The position numbers were made by a program, and so were the translations under genes. DNA of 51,146 bases from Sphingobacteriales bacterium (lineage in GTDB: Bacteria; Bacteroidota; Bacteroidia; Chitinophagales; Chitinophagaceae), in assembly GCA_900299255.1 (NCBI GenBank), contig OMJB01000116.1, positions 1-51,146 on the forward strand, read 5' to 3'. The notes beneath the pieces are model-generated. The model saw only the letters and a program-made list of their open reading frames with translations. It was not told the DNA's origin and ran no database searches. Position 1 is the first letter of the stretch. Each line of letters begins with the position of its first letter. Shown piece by piece: positions 36,065-43,687 of the stretch.

Positions 36065-36796
36065 ATGGCAACCGAACAATTCAGGCTACAACCAGAGGCA
36101 TTTATTGCTGCCAGAAAACGTTTGATTCTGGGTACTATTCCCATGTTTATCATTATGGTACTGGCATTTGTACTGCCGCATTACTTTGCAGGTGAGGCAG
36201 CCAGTGAAACCGATGAAAGGCAGCTTCTGCTGGTTTTGGGGCTAATGGCAGTATTTGTGCCGGTCAGCCTGTACCGGATTTTTAAAAAGAAAAGAAAATT
36301 GTATGACAATTTCATACTGACTATTGACAGCGACAGCATCAGCTGCACACCGCTGCTCAGGGAAGCTATTGATTTTACCTGGCTGGAAGTGACCCGAATT
36401 GTAAAAAACGCAGACGGGAGTATACTCATCCATGGTGGAACCAATAACGCAATTATTACAGTACCCGCTCAGGTGGAAAATAAAGAACAACTGATTAAGC
36501 GTTTGAATGAAATATCGCCCGTACTCGACGTACAGCGTACATTCCTGACAATATATGGCAAGTACCTGATCATTGCTACAACAATTATTTTCCTGATCTT
36601 TCTGAATACGAACGACAAAATAATCATCGGCATTACGGGGCCGCTGTTGATGGCGGCGGTGCTGTGGTCTATCATAGCACTGAAAAGCAACCGGCAAATG
36701 GCTCCCGGAACTCAGCGCAAACTCTGGTGGATTCTGATTCCTTTGACAGGTGTGGCCGTAAAAACCATACTGGTGCTTTTCAACTATATAAAATAG
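36065..36796 (+). CDS. hypothetical membrane protein in the dus operon
   Basis: Unrecognised protein of 243 residues. Two N-terminal helices (about 18-38 TIPMFIIMVLAFVLPHYFA and 53-72 LLVLGLMAVFVPVSLY), a soluble PH-like middle (about 75-160, FILTIDSDSISCTPLL, EVTRIVKNADGSILIHGG) and three C-terminal helices (about 167-181, 186-207, 220-241). A membrane-tethered PH-like fold would resemble YcxB-like proteins (guess from layout). Its gene follows dusB by 30 bases and its stop codon directly abuts the next ATG, so it is co-translated with the phosphoesterase. Confidence 0.75.
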   Translation: MATEQFRLQPEAFIAARKRLILGTIPMFIIMVLAFVLPHYFAGEAASETDERQLLLVLGLMAVFVPVSLYRIFKKKRKLYDNFILTIDSDSISCTPLLREAIDFTWLEVTRIVKNADGSILIHGGTNNAIITVPAQVENKEQLIKRLNEISPVLDVQRTFLTIYGKYLIIATTIIFLIFLNTNDKIIIGITGPLLMAAVLWSIIALKSNRQMAPGTQRKLWWILIPLTGVAVKTILVLFNYIK

Positions 36797-37300
36797 ATGA
36801 CCCGCATAGGCCTTATATCTGATACACACAGCCACCTGGAAGATGCTGCGTTTAAGTATTTTGAGCAATGCGACGAAATATGGCATGCAGGTGATTTCGG
36901 ATCAATGGAAGTAGCGGACAAACTAAAAGCATTCAAGCCACTGAAGGGAGTATATGGCAACATAGACGGGCATGACATACGTGCAGAATACCCGGAAACA
37001 CTGCGGTGGAAATGCGAAGGCGTGGAAGTGCTGATGACACATATAGGAGGTTATCCGGGAAAATATGCACCGCAGATAAGGCCTGTACTTATGAGCCATC
37101 CGCCGCAGTTATTTATTTGCGGGCACTCGCACATACTTAAAGTAATCTATGACGATAAGATAAAATGCCTGCACATGAACCCCGGCGCGGCCGGCAACAG
37201 TGGCTGGCACAAGGTAAAGACACTGATCAGGTTTGTGATAGACGGAAAGGAGATGAAACAATGTGAGGTGATGGAAATACCACGTAAGACACACAGCTAA
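36797..37300 (+). CDS. YfcE/MJ0936-type metallophosphoesterase
   Basis: Small cytoplasmic phosphodiesterase of 167 residues. All calcineurin-like metal-ligand motifs are present: GLISDTHSH (motif I), IWHAGDFG (II), VYGNIDGHD (III), LMTHIGG (IV) and ICGHSHILK (V), with a C-terminal MNPGAAG. This family hydrolyses phosphodiesters such as cyclic nucleotides in vitro with Mn2+; physiological substrate unknown. The ATG begins immediately after the stop of the upstream membrane protein gene. truA follows 39 bases later with its own -7 box. Confidence 0.92.
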   Translation: MTRIGLISDTHSHLEDAAFKYFEQCDEIWHAGDFGSMEVADKLKAFKPLKGVYGNIDGHDIRAEYPETLRWKCEGVEVLMTHIGGYPGKYAPQIRPVLMSHPPQLFICGHSHILKVIYDDKIKCLHMNPGAAGNSGWHKVKTLIRFVIDGKEMKQCEVMEIPRKTHS

Positions 37301-37327
37301 TAAACAGTGGAATAAACTATTGAAACG

Positions 37328-37335
37328 TACATTTG
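37328..37335 (+). promoter_or_regulatory. -7 box of truA (leaderless layout)
   Basis: TACATTTG lies three bases before the ATG at 37339, the same geometry as guaB. No good -33 TTG is seen. Confidence 0.4.
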
Positions 37336-37338
37336 TAT

Positions 37339-38088
37339 ATGCCCCGATATGTACTGGAAGTAATCTATGACGGAACTAAGTTTAACGGCTCGCAGATACA
37401 AGGAGAGCAGCCAACGGTGCAGCTTGCCCTCAATAAAACGTTGAGTACGGTTTTACGCAAGCCAGTTGCGACATATGGTGCCAGCCGCACTGATGAGGGT
37501 GTGCATGCCCTATGCAACTACTACCACTTTGATACTGACGAGGAAATAAACTTCGATCTGGGCTATAAATGCAATGCGATACTGCCGGGCGAACTTGCCG
37601 TAAAAAGAGCCTGCAAAGCTGCCGATGATTTCAATGTAAGGTTTGACGCAGTTTCAAGAAGGTACCGATACCGCATTTATCACAGAAAGGATCCGTTTAA
37701 GCTGGAAAGGGGGCTGTACTTCCCGTTCAAGCTGAACATGGAATTGCTGCACGAAACAGCAGGTATCATTAAAGAATATACGCACTTTGAATCGTTCTCT
37801 AAGCGCAACTCGCAGACAAAGACATTTATCTGTAGTATAGAAAAGTCATACTGGGAAGTGGTGGATGACGAGCTGCACTATGTGGTGGAGGGCAACCGAT
37901 TTCTGCGTGGTATGGTACGCGGGCTGGTGGGCACGCAGCTGTACATTGCCAGAGGCAGGGGAACTGCCGCTGATTTCAGGCAGATCATTGAAGCAAAGGA
38001 CTGTACAAAGGCTTTTTTTGATGTGCCGGGATTTGGGCTATATCTGGAGCAAATCAGATATAACGAGGGTGCGCTTGTGGAGCTTTAA
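37339..38088 (+). CDS. truA: tRNA pseudouridine(38-40) synthase TruA
   Basis: Enzyme of 249 residues that isomerises uridines 38-40 in the tRNA anticodon arm. The catalytic Asp52 lies in YGASRTDEGVHAL; other motifs are YVLEVIYDGTKFNG, RFDAVSRRYRYRIYHR and GNRFLRGMVRGLVGT. The start ATG 37339 is the second Met of the open frame, because the upstream TTG falls in the -7 box. With dusB nearby, two tRNA-modifying enzymes occur within 3 kb. Its stop TAA shares a TTAA palindrome with the stop of the converging pseudogene. Confidence 0.96.
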   Translation: MPRYVLEVIYDGTKFNGSQIQGEQPTVQLALNKTLSTVLRKPVATYGASRTDEGVHALCNYYHFDTDEEINFDLGYKCNAILPGELAVKRACKAADDFNVRFDAVSRRYRYRIYHRKDPFKLERGLYFPFKLNMELLHETAGIIKEYTHFESFSKRNSQTKTFICSIEKSYWEVVDDELHYVVEGNRFLRGMVRGLVGTQLYIARGRGTAADFRQIIEAKDCTKAFFDVPGFGLYLEQIRYNEGALVEL

Positions 38089-38995
38089 TACTGAAATTTT
38101 CCTAAAAATATATTACCGGATTGATTGTCGGTTATGCGGTAAATGTAGATGCCTTTTAAGTTTATCAAATCTCCTATAGGAAATTCAGATCTGTTTGTAA
38201 ATGAGCAATCAACAATGTGCTGGCCTAAAATATTTGATATCGTTAAAGTACCAGAAGAGATGAGTTTTGAGAAGGTAATTTTAGTGTCATGGGTGATGGG
38301 ATTGGGTGATATACTCACGTCCTGAGAAGAAGTTTTGTCAATACCTAGCACTGATGGATTGCAACTGAAAAAATTGTCGAAATACAAATCGCCTAGCATA
38401 CCCCATGAAGATACGGGATTGCTCAAAGGGTATGATCCATATTGATCTCTGAAACAAATCAATTGTCTGGAATCTTCAAATGGAGGATATGGAAACATAG
38501 GGTAGTTAAGACCGTTAGTACAACCCAATCCCTCAATAACATTATACCTTGCGTCACCGGTGAAATGCCACACTTTGTACCAAATGCCGTTGATTTGAGT
38601 CGAATCCATCTGGTACACCCACGATACAGTAGCGCCAATACCAGATGTAAATGTTCTTACAGTATCTCCAACACGCCAATTATAGTCGTAGAGTACCTGC
38701 TCGTTAGTGTCTACATGCATACCAGATGGATACTTGATATATACCTTCCCTGCAACTGTGTCTTCACGACAATAATACATTGATGGTAACATACGCAGAT
38801 ATGCGTGACCAGATAAAGTAACGGGTTCTGCATAAAAAAATCGGCATATGTGATTGTAGCGAGAACAGGCGGATAACAGCCAAAACAAATATCCTTAAAT
38901 CTCCAGAAATTCATAGTATCACAAAACCTGATTTTCTGACCATATTAGCAAAAGCAAAACAACAGAATAAATACTGTATAAATGCCTCTTTTCAT
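38085..38995 (-). pseudogene. broken T9SS cargo gene, tandem paralogue of 39005-39982
   Basis: Reads as a secreted protein if two lesions are ignored. From ATG 38995 the frame gives a signal peptide start MKRGIYTVFILLFCFC and then TAA at 38945-38947. The same frame resumes YGQKIRF ... DICFGCYPPVLATITYADFF, matching SGQKIHF ... DSTIGCCVLAPRDYK of the intact neighbour. At a run of seven A on the + strand (38834-38840; T on the coding strand) the frame is lost. With one extra T it continues YAEPVTLSGHAY, like WYDSVTLSYNGHTW of the neighbour. The remainder is alignable (NGIWYKVWHFTGDARYNVIEGLGCTNG) through a T9SS domain (ISPNPITH). Two independent lesions argue for a real pseudogene, though homopolymer error is possible. 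Confidence 0.85.
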
Positions 38996-39004
38996 AACTA
39001 TAAA

Positions 39005-39982
39005 TCAATTTACAAATCTGCCAGTAAATATTTTACCTGAACTATTATCAGTAATGTGATAGAAATAAATGCCGCCAGCAGTATGATTCTTAGGCACCGG
39101 TAACGCATCTCTATCTTCAAAGAAACTACGCTCAACAACCTGCCCCGCAGTGCTGGTGATGGTTACAGAACCCGACTTAATACGGTAGGGTAAAATGAAA
39201 TTGCTCTCTGCTGTGACGGGATTAGGTGCAACGATAACAGTGCCTGCATTTACCGATAATTGTTTCACAATGGTATAGTCTGTGAGGTGATGGGTATGAT
39301 CTGCATAATACTCGGTGCAGCTGGAATCGTTGTCGTAAACCGAAGTATAGCCCGATGAATATGCAATTACAGGATTGGAAAGGGCGGTAGTAATATTGGA
39401 ATTATTGTTGAAACACATTAAATGCTGGGAAAAGGCTGTTAAGGCATAAGGGCTAGCCGGATAGTAGACGCCATTTGTGCAACCAATACCTTCAATAACA
39501 TTATACCGGAATTGACGAACAGAATCGGGATAATAACCAGAATAAGCATTGCCTTCAAAATGCCAAACTTTATACCAGATGCCCTGCAGGCGGGTAGAAT
39601 CAATACTGGTGGCCCATGACACAAAGGTATCCATGGGATACACGATCGTCATTGTATCACCTAAACCCAGATTAAAATCGTAGGCAAGCCTTTCAACGGA
39701 ATCAACGGCACCTGTAAAATATACCCTATTGGAATCTTCCCTGACCAGGAATGACTGCATAGTGCAATGGAGGTGCTGCCATGTATGCCCATTGTAACTG
39801 AGTGTAACACTATCGTACCAGGCAGGCTTGTAATCGCGCGGCGCCAGCACACAGCAACCAATGGTACTGTCTAGATTAGACCATACGTTGGTAATATTGC
39901 CAAAATGAATTTTCTGACCGGACACCGGAATAGAGGCCAGTGCCAGAAAGACAACAAAAATCAGTTTTCTAAAAAAATACAT
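39005..39982 (-). CDS. secreted T9SS cargo protein, intact member of a tandem pair
   Basis: Exported protein of 325 residues: signal peptide MYFFRKLIFVVFLALASIPVSGQ, a central domain of unknown function (about 25-245, with paired Cys in GCCVLAPRD and CTNG, and LQGIWYKVWHFEGNAYSGY), and a T9SS sorting domain from VAPNPVTAESNF to IFTGRFVN. I do not recognise the central domain. The downstream gene, nine bases away on the same strand, is a broken copy of the same design. Expression starts from a strong promoter match seven bases upstream of the ATG. Confidence 0.85.
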   Translation of the reverse strand: MYFFRKLIFVVFLALASIPVSGQKIHFGNITNVWSNLDSTIGCCVLAPRDYKPAWYDSVTLSYNGHTWQHLHCTMQSFLVREDSNRVYFTGAVDSVERLAYDFNLGLGDTMTIVYPMDTFVSWATSIDSTRLQGIWYKVWHFEGNAYSGYYPDSVRQFRYNVIEGIGCTNGVYYPASPYALTAFSQHLMCFNNNSNITTALSNPVIAYSSGYTSVYDNDSSCTEYYADHTHHLTDYTIVKQLSVNAGTVIVAPNPVTAESNFILPYRIKSGSVTITSTAGQVVERSFFEDRDALPVPKNHTAGGIYFYHITDNSSGKIFTGRFVN

Positions 39983-39989
39983 TAGCCTT

Positions 39990-40018
39990 CAAAGATATGG
40001 GAAATAAATTAAACACAA
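39990..40018 (-). promoter_or_regulatory. Bacteroidota-type promoter for the tandem T9SS cargo pair
   Basis: On the minus strand TTG (40016-40018), 18 bases, -7 box TATCTTTG (39990-39997), then seven bases to the ATG at 39982. Confidence 0.65.
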
Positions 40019-40122
40019 TCTGCAAGCGGATAAATCTTCTTTAACCCAGTCAAAAAATCTAAATTGCATCCACATTCCATATCTTTCTGAACAGATATAG
40101 AGGAATCACTAAACTACTTTTT

Positions 40123-42177
40123 ATGTCTTTGACACAACTGAAAAACTACGCCGAGGGCAAGTGGGTAACAGGCTCCAAAAATGGTGAGGTACTGCACAAT
40201 GCCGTAACCGGTGAAGCAATATATTCTGCAGGCAGCGATGGCCTGGACTTTGGTGGCATGATGCAATATGCCCGAAAGGTGGGAGGCCCGGCCTTACGGA
40301 AACTCACGTTTCAGGAGCGCGGGCGAATGCTGAAAGCACTTGCCCTGTACCTGATGGAGCGGAAAGAATACTTCTATACCATAAGTGCCTATACCGGAGC
40401 TACCCGTGTGGACTCTTGGGTAGACATTGAAGGCGGAATAGGCAATCTGTTTGCCAATGCAAGCCTCAGGCGCCAGTTTCCGGACGAGCGGTTTTATGTA
40501 GATGGAGATACTGCCAAATTATCGAAGGGCAATACATTCATCGGTCAGCATATAATGGTGCCGCGCGAGGGTGTGACCATTCATATCAATGCATTCAACT
40601 TCCCGGTATGGGGTATGCTGGAGAAAATAGCGGTAAACCTGCTGGCGGGTGTACCTGCTATAGTAAAACCAGCAACGCTCACTTCTTACCTCACCGAAGC
40701 TGTTTTTGAAGAGATCATCAAATCGGGGATACTGCCGGAGGGATCACTACAACTGATATGTGGATCGGCAAGGGGAATACTTGACAGCATAGAAACTGAG
40801 GATGTGGTTACGTTTACCGGATCTGCATCGACAGGTAGAATGCTGAAATCACATCCAAGAATTCTATCAGAAGCGGTACCGTTTAACATGGAAGCCGACT
40901 CTCTGAACTGTTGCATACTGGCACCTGATGTAACAACCGACATGCCGGAGTTTGACCTGTTTATAAAAGAAGTAGTACGGGAAGTAACAACAAAGGCTGG
41001 GCAGAAATGTACTGCTATACGCAGGATTATTGTACCGGCAGGCAAAGCAGAAGATGTGCAGATAGCACTAGGTAAAAGGCTGAAAGGCACCACAATCGGA
41101 GACCCTTCCATCAAAGAGGTACGAATGGGCCCGCTGGCAGGAATAGCACAGAGAAACGAAGTGCGTGAAAAAGTGCAGCAACTGGCCAAATCGCAGGAGA
41201 TAGTGATAGGAGATATGGAGCAGTTTGAGGTACTGGGAGCCGACAAAGAAAAAGGAGCATTTCTGCCGCCACTTATCTTCCTGAATAACGACCCTTTCCA
41301 TAAAACTGACTGCCATAACATTGAGGCGTTCGGGCCGGTCTCAACCATCATACCGTACAACAGCATTGATGATGCAATAGCATTGTCGAGAATGGGCAGG
41401 GGATCGCTGGTGAGCTCAGTTGTGACTTATAATGATGATGTAGCCAAAGAAATTGTGCTGGGCACTGCAAGTATGCACGGGCGTATACTGGTACTGAACC
41501 GTGACTGCGCCAAAGAAAGCACCGGGCACGGATCGCCGATGCCTATGCTAGTACACGGGGGGCCTGGCAGAGCCGGCGGCGGCGAAGAAATGGGCGGCAA
41601 GCGTGGTGTGCTGCACTACCTGCAGCGGACAGCAATTCAGGGCTCTCCGACTACCATCAGCCGGATAACCAATGTATACCAGCAGGGCGGCAAGCAACAC
41701 GAAACGGATGTACACCCGTTCAAAAAATATTTTGAAGACCTTGAAATCAGCGAAACACTCGTAACAGCCAAACACACGGTAACGGAGACCGACATTACCA
41801 ACTTTGCCAACGTGAGTGGTGATAACTTCTATGCGCATATGGATGCTACCTCACTGGAAGGAACCATTTTTGAAAGGAGAGTGGCACACGGGTACTTTAT
41901 ACTTTCTAAGGCGGCAGGTTTGTTTGTAGACGCGAAGAAAGGGCCAGTGTTACTCAATTACGGTATTGATGAATGCAGGTTCACTAAACCTGTGTATCCG
42001 GGTATGACAATAGGCGTAAAACTTACTGTAAAGGAAAAAGTGGCTCAGGAAAAACGTACGCCTGAAGACATTGCGAAAGGTATAGTAAAGTGGCTGGTAG
42101 ATGTATATGATGAAACTGGTGAAACGGTGGCCATTGCAACGATACTTACAATGGTGAAGATGCGTAATCAGGACTAA
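40123..42177 (+). CDS. paaZ: PaaZ bifunctional oxepin-CoA hydrolase / aldehyde dehydrogenase
   Basis: A fusion of 684 residues, the length of E. coli PaaZ (681). Residues 1-520 are an aldehyde dehydrogenase with INAFNFPVWGML, TFTGSASTGR and the catalytic Cys296 in AGQKCTAIRR. Residues 540-684 are a MaoC-type hydratase with SGDNFYAHMD (Asp567 and His572 in the Asp-x4-His spacing of the active site) and VAHGYFILSKAAG. PaaZ opens the oxepin-CoA ring and oxidises the aldehyde in phenylacetate degradation. No other paa gene (paaABCDE, paaG, paaJ, paaK) lies in the window, so it is an orphan here or acts in another CoA pathway. Confidence 0.94.
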   Translation: MSLTQLKNYAEGKWVTGSKNGEVLHNAVTGEAIYSAGSDGLDFGGMMQYARKVGGPALRKLTFQERGRMLKALALYLMERKEYFYTISAYTGATRVDSWVDIEGGIGNLFANASLRRQFPDERFYVDGDTAKLSKGNTFIGQHIMVPREGVTIHINAFNFPVWGMLEKIAVNLLAGVPAIVKPATLTSYLTEAVFEEIIKSGILPEGSLQLICGSARGILDSIETEDVVTFTGSASTGRMLKSHPRILSEAVPFNMEADSLNCCILAPDVTTDMPEFDLFIKEVVREVTTKAGQKCTAIRRIIVPAGKAEDVQIALGKRLKGTTIGDPSIKEVRMGPLAGIAQRNEVREKVQQLAKSQEIVIGDMEQFEVLGADKEKGAFLPPLIFLNNDPFHKTDCHNIEAFGPVSTIIPYNSIDDAIALSRMGRGSLVSSVVTYNDDVAKEIVLGTASMHGRILVLNRDCAKESTGHGSPMPMLVHGGPGRAGGGEEMGGKRGVLHYLQRTAIQGSPTTISRITNVYQQGGKQHETDVHPFKKYFEDLEISETLVTAKHTVTETDITNFANVSGDNFYAHMDATSLEGTIFERRVAHGYFILSKAAGLFVDAKKGPVLLNYGIDECRFTKPVYPGMTIGVKLTVKEKVAQEKRTPEDIAKGIVKWLVDVYDETGETVAIATILTMVKMRNQD

Positions 42178-42274
42178 GGAAATGTTTTTTGAGCATCGAT
42201 GAATTATTAATTACGCACAAGGAGCGTATTCTGGAAGGCAATAGAACGCCGCACAATACTATTCTTAAAATAAT

Positions 42275-42282
42275 TATATTTG
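42275..42282 (+). promoter_or_regulatory. -7 box of the MNT/HEPN operon (near-leaderless)
   Basis: TATATTTG lies four bases before the GTG start at 42287. A -33 TTG is not visible at the expected distance. Confidence 0.4.
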
Positions 42283-42286
42283 CACT

Positions 42287-42604
42287 GTGAGCAAGAACGA
42301 GATATATGCCGCGATAAAAAGTACGGTAAGTTCCTACCTGCCGGATGCCCGCGTATTGTTGTTTGGCTCTCATGCCCGTGGGAATTTCACCAGGTTCAGT
42401 GACTATGATCTGCTCATCATAACGCCGAATGAACTTACTGACAGGGAAAAAATAAACTGGAGTACTAAACTCAATCATGCATTAGTAAATGCACTGCATG
42501 CCCCATTTGATATCCTTGTGTACGATGAAAAAGAAATCACAATAAAAAGAGAATTTCCGGGGCATATTGTGCGCACTGCTATGAGAGAAGGCGTAACGCT
42601 ATGA
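42287..42604 (+). CDS. MNT-type minimal nucleotidyltransferase (MntA-like antitoxin)
   Basis: A protein of 105 residues with the complete nucleotidyltransferase motif GSHARGNFTRFSDYD (GSX10DXD), where the two Asp bind Mg2+, and the third acidic position near FDILVYDEKE. Solved family members (MntA) transfer AMP to a tyrosine of a HEPN toxin and so neutralise it (type VII toxin-antitoxin). The GTG start follows directly from a -7 box and no upstream ATG exists in frame. The stop overlaps the start of the HEPN gene by four bases (ATGA), the coupling typical of these pairs. Confidence 0.9.
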   Translation: MSKNEIYAAIKSTVSSYLPDARVLLFGSHARGNFTRFSDYDLLIITPNELTDREKINWSTKLNHALVNALHAPFDILVYDEKEITIKREFPGHIVRTAMREGVTL

Positions 42605-42990
42605 CAATTCCATTCCAGCAATATATTGATTCTTGGATGACGAAAGCAGCGCACGACATTATGAGCGCTCAACGCCTGCTGGACATTGAACCTGTTATTT
42701 TAGACAACGCCTGTTTCCATTGCCAGCAGGCTGTTGAAAAATCTCTTAAAGCATATTTAATCTACAAAGGCGAAGAAATAGAAAAGACCCAAGATGTAAT
42801 TTTCCTGCTAGGTGTGTGCAGAAAATATGACGCTGTATTTTCCACAATAGACCCAATGGACATCAATCTCTATGCTGTACGTGGACGCTACCCTGATGCC
42901 AGCCTTATGCCCGATATAGAGGAAGCAAAATTATATTTTGAACTGGCAAATAACATATTCACAAAGGTGAAAGAACGGCTTGTTTTTTGA
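42601..42990 (+). CDS. HEPN-domain protein (HepT-like partner of the MNT protein)
   Basis: A helical protein of 129 residues of PF05168 type: WMTKAAHDIMSAQRLL, then CFHCQQAVEKSLKAYLIYKGEEI, and a C-terminal VRGRYPDASLMPDIEEA with EEAKLYFELANNIFTKV. The usual RX4-6H ribonuclease motif of HEPN toxins is not present: after the Arg-rich RGRYPD there is no His. RNase activity is therefore uncertain; the RGRYPD region is a plausible partner site. It starts inside the MNT gene's stop codon (ATGA), so translation is coupled. Role inferred as toxin of a MNT/HEPN pair. Confidence 0.85.
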   Translation: MTIPFQQYIDSWMTKAAHDIMSAQRLLDIEPVILDNACFHCQQAVEKSLKAYLIYKGEEIEKTQDVIFLLGVCRKYDAVFSTIDPMDINLYAVRGRYPDASLMPDIEEAKLYFELANNIFTKVKERLVF

Positions 42991-43035
42991 AAATTCCGAA
43001 TTTCCTTTCTCCGAATCCACGATTTTTTTTGGCAT

Positions 43036-43503
43036 TCACTCTGCTTCCGTTGCCACCATTTCTGTTATTTTTTGCATAAGCACAATAAACTCAGCGATAT
43101 CATCACTTTCGCGGGACGTGGCGCAGATATTGAATGTAAACGGGGCGACTGAGGTTTTCAGGCTCATGTATATATTCCCATTTTTATAGTGCTGCCTGCA
43201 TTCAATAATTTCAGTTGAGTGGACTTCGAAAGAACGGGAAGTGGGTGGATCATCAAATGTGATTGCAAATCCATCGTTGGAAAGGGAGAGTAGTGCTTTC
43301 CTGTTGGATTTCTTAACAAGCCACAATGACAAACCAATTACGGTACCCATCATGGCAATAATACAGGGTACCAGCACTGAATCAGGCAGACCCGGAAAGT
43401 AATGTACCAATATGTACAGGAAAGGAATAATAAAAAGTGGAGTAATGACAAGCGCCAGCACTGTGTGCATTGTTTTATTGTAAAAAACATTGTACTGCTC
43501 CAT
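43036..43503 (-). CDS. hypothetical membrane protein with two helices
   Basis: Unrecognised protein of 155 residues. Two helices (about 10-35, HTVLALVITPLFIIPFLYILV, and 42-62, VLVPCIIAMMGTVIGLSLWL) precede a PH-like soluble domain (about 70-155, ALLSLSNDGFAITFDDPP, MSLKTSVAPFTFNIC). It shares this plan with the membrane protein at 36065, which may be a distant relative. The start at ATG 43503 (MEQYNVFYNKT) is preferred to an open TTG nine codons earlier. Neighbouring genes give no clue. Confidence 0.65.
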   Translation of the reverse strand: MEQYNVFYNKTMHTVLALVITPLFIIPFLYILVHYFPGLPDSVLVPCIIAMMGTVIGLSLWLVKKSNRKALLSLSNDGFAITFDDPPTSRSFEVHSTEIIECRQHYKNGNIYMSLKTSVAPFTFNICATSRESDDIAEFIVLMQKITEMVATEAE

Positions 43504-43633
43504 ATTGTTCGCTTTATACGCTTTAGCCAATTACTTGTATAAAATTATCAAAATTACTTTGCGCACCCAAAAACAGAACAATTGGTGCATGGCTGCTGCT
43601 TTATTAATTGCGAAAAAAATAGCCTGTATGAAA

Positions 43634-43670
43634 CAAAAAAGCCGTGGCAATTTTCGGATTGCCACGGCTT
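43634..43670 (-). terminator. rho-independent terminator after the OmpA lipoprotein gene
   Basis: 12-bp perfect arms (43639-43650, 43659-43670; AAGCCGTGGCAA pairing with TTGCCACGGCTT) with an 8-base loop. Read on the minus strand it ends in CTTTTTTG, directly after the gene's stop at 43688. Confidence 0.9.
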
Positions 43671-43687
43671 CTGTATTAAAATACTAT

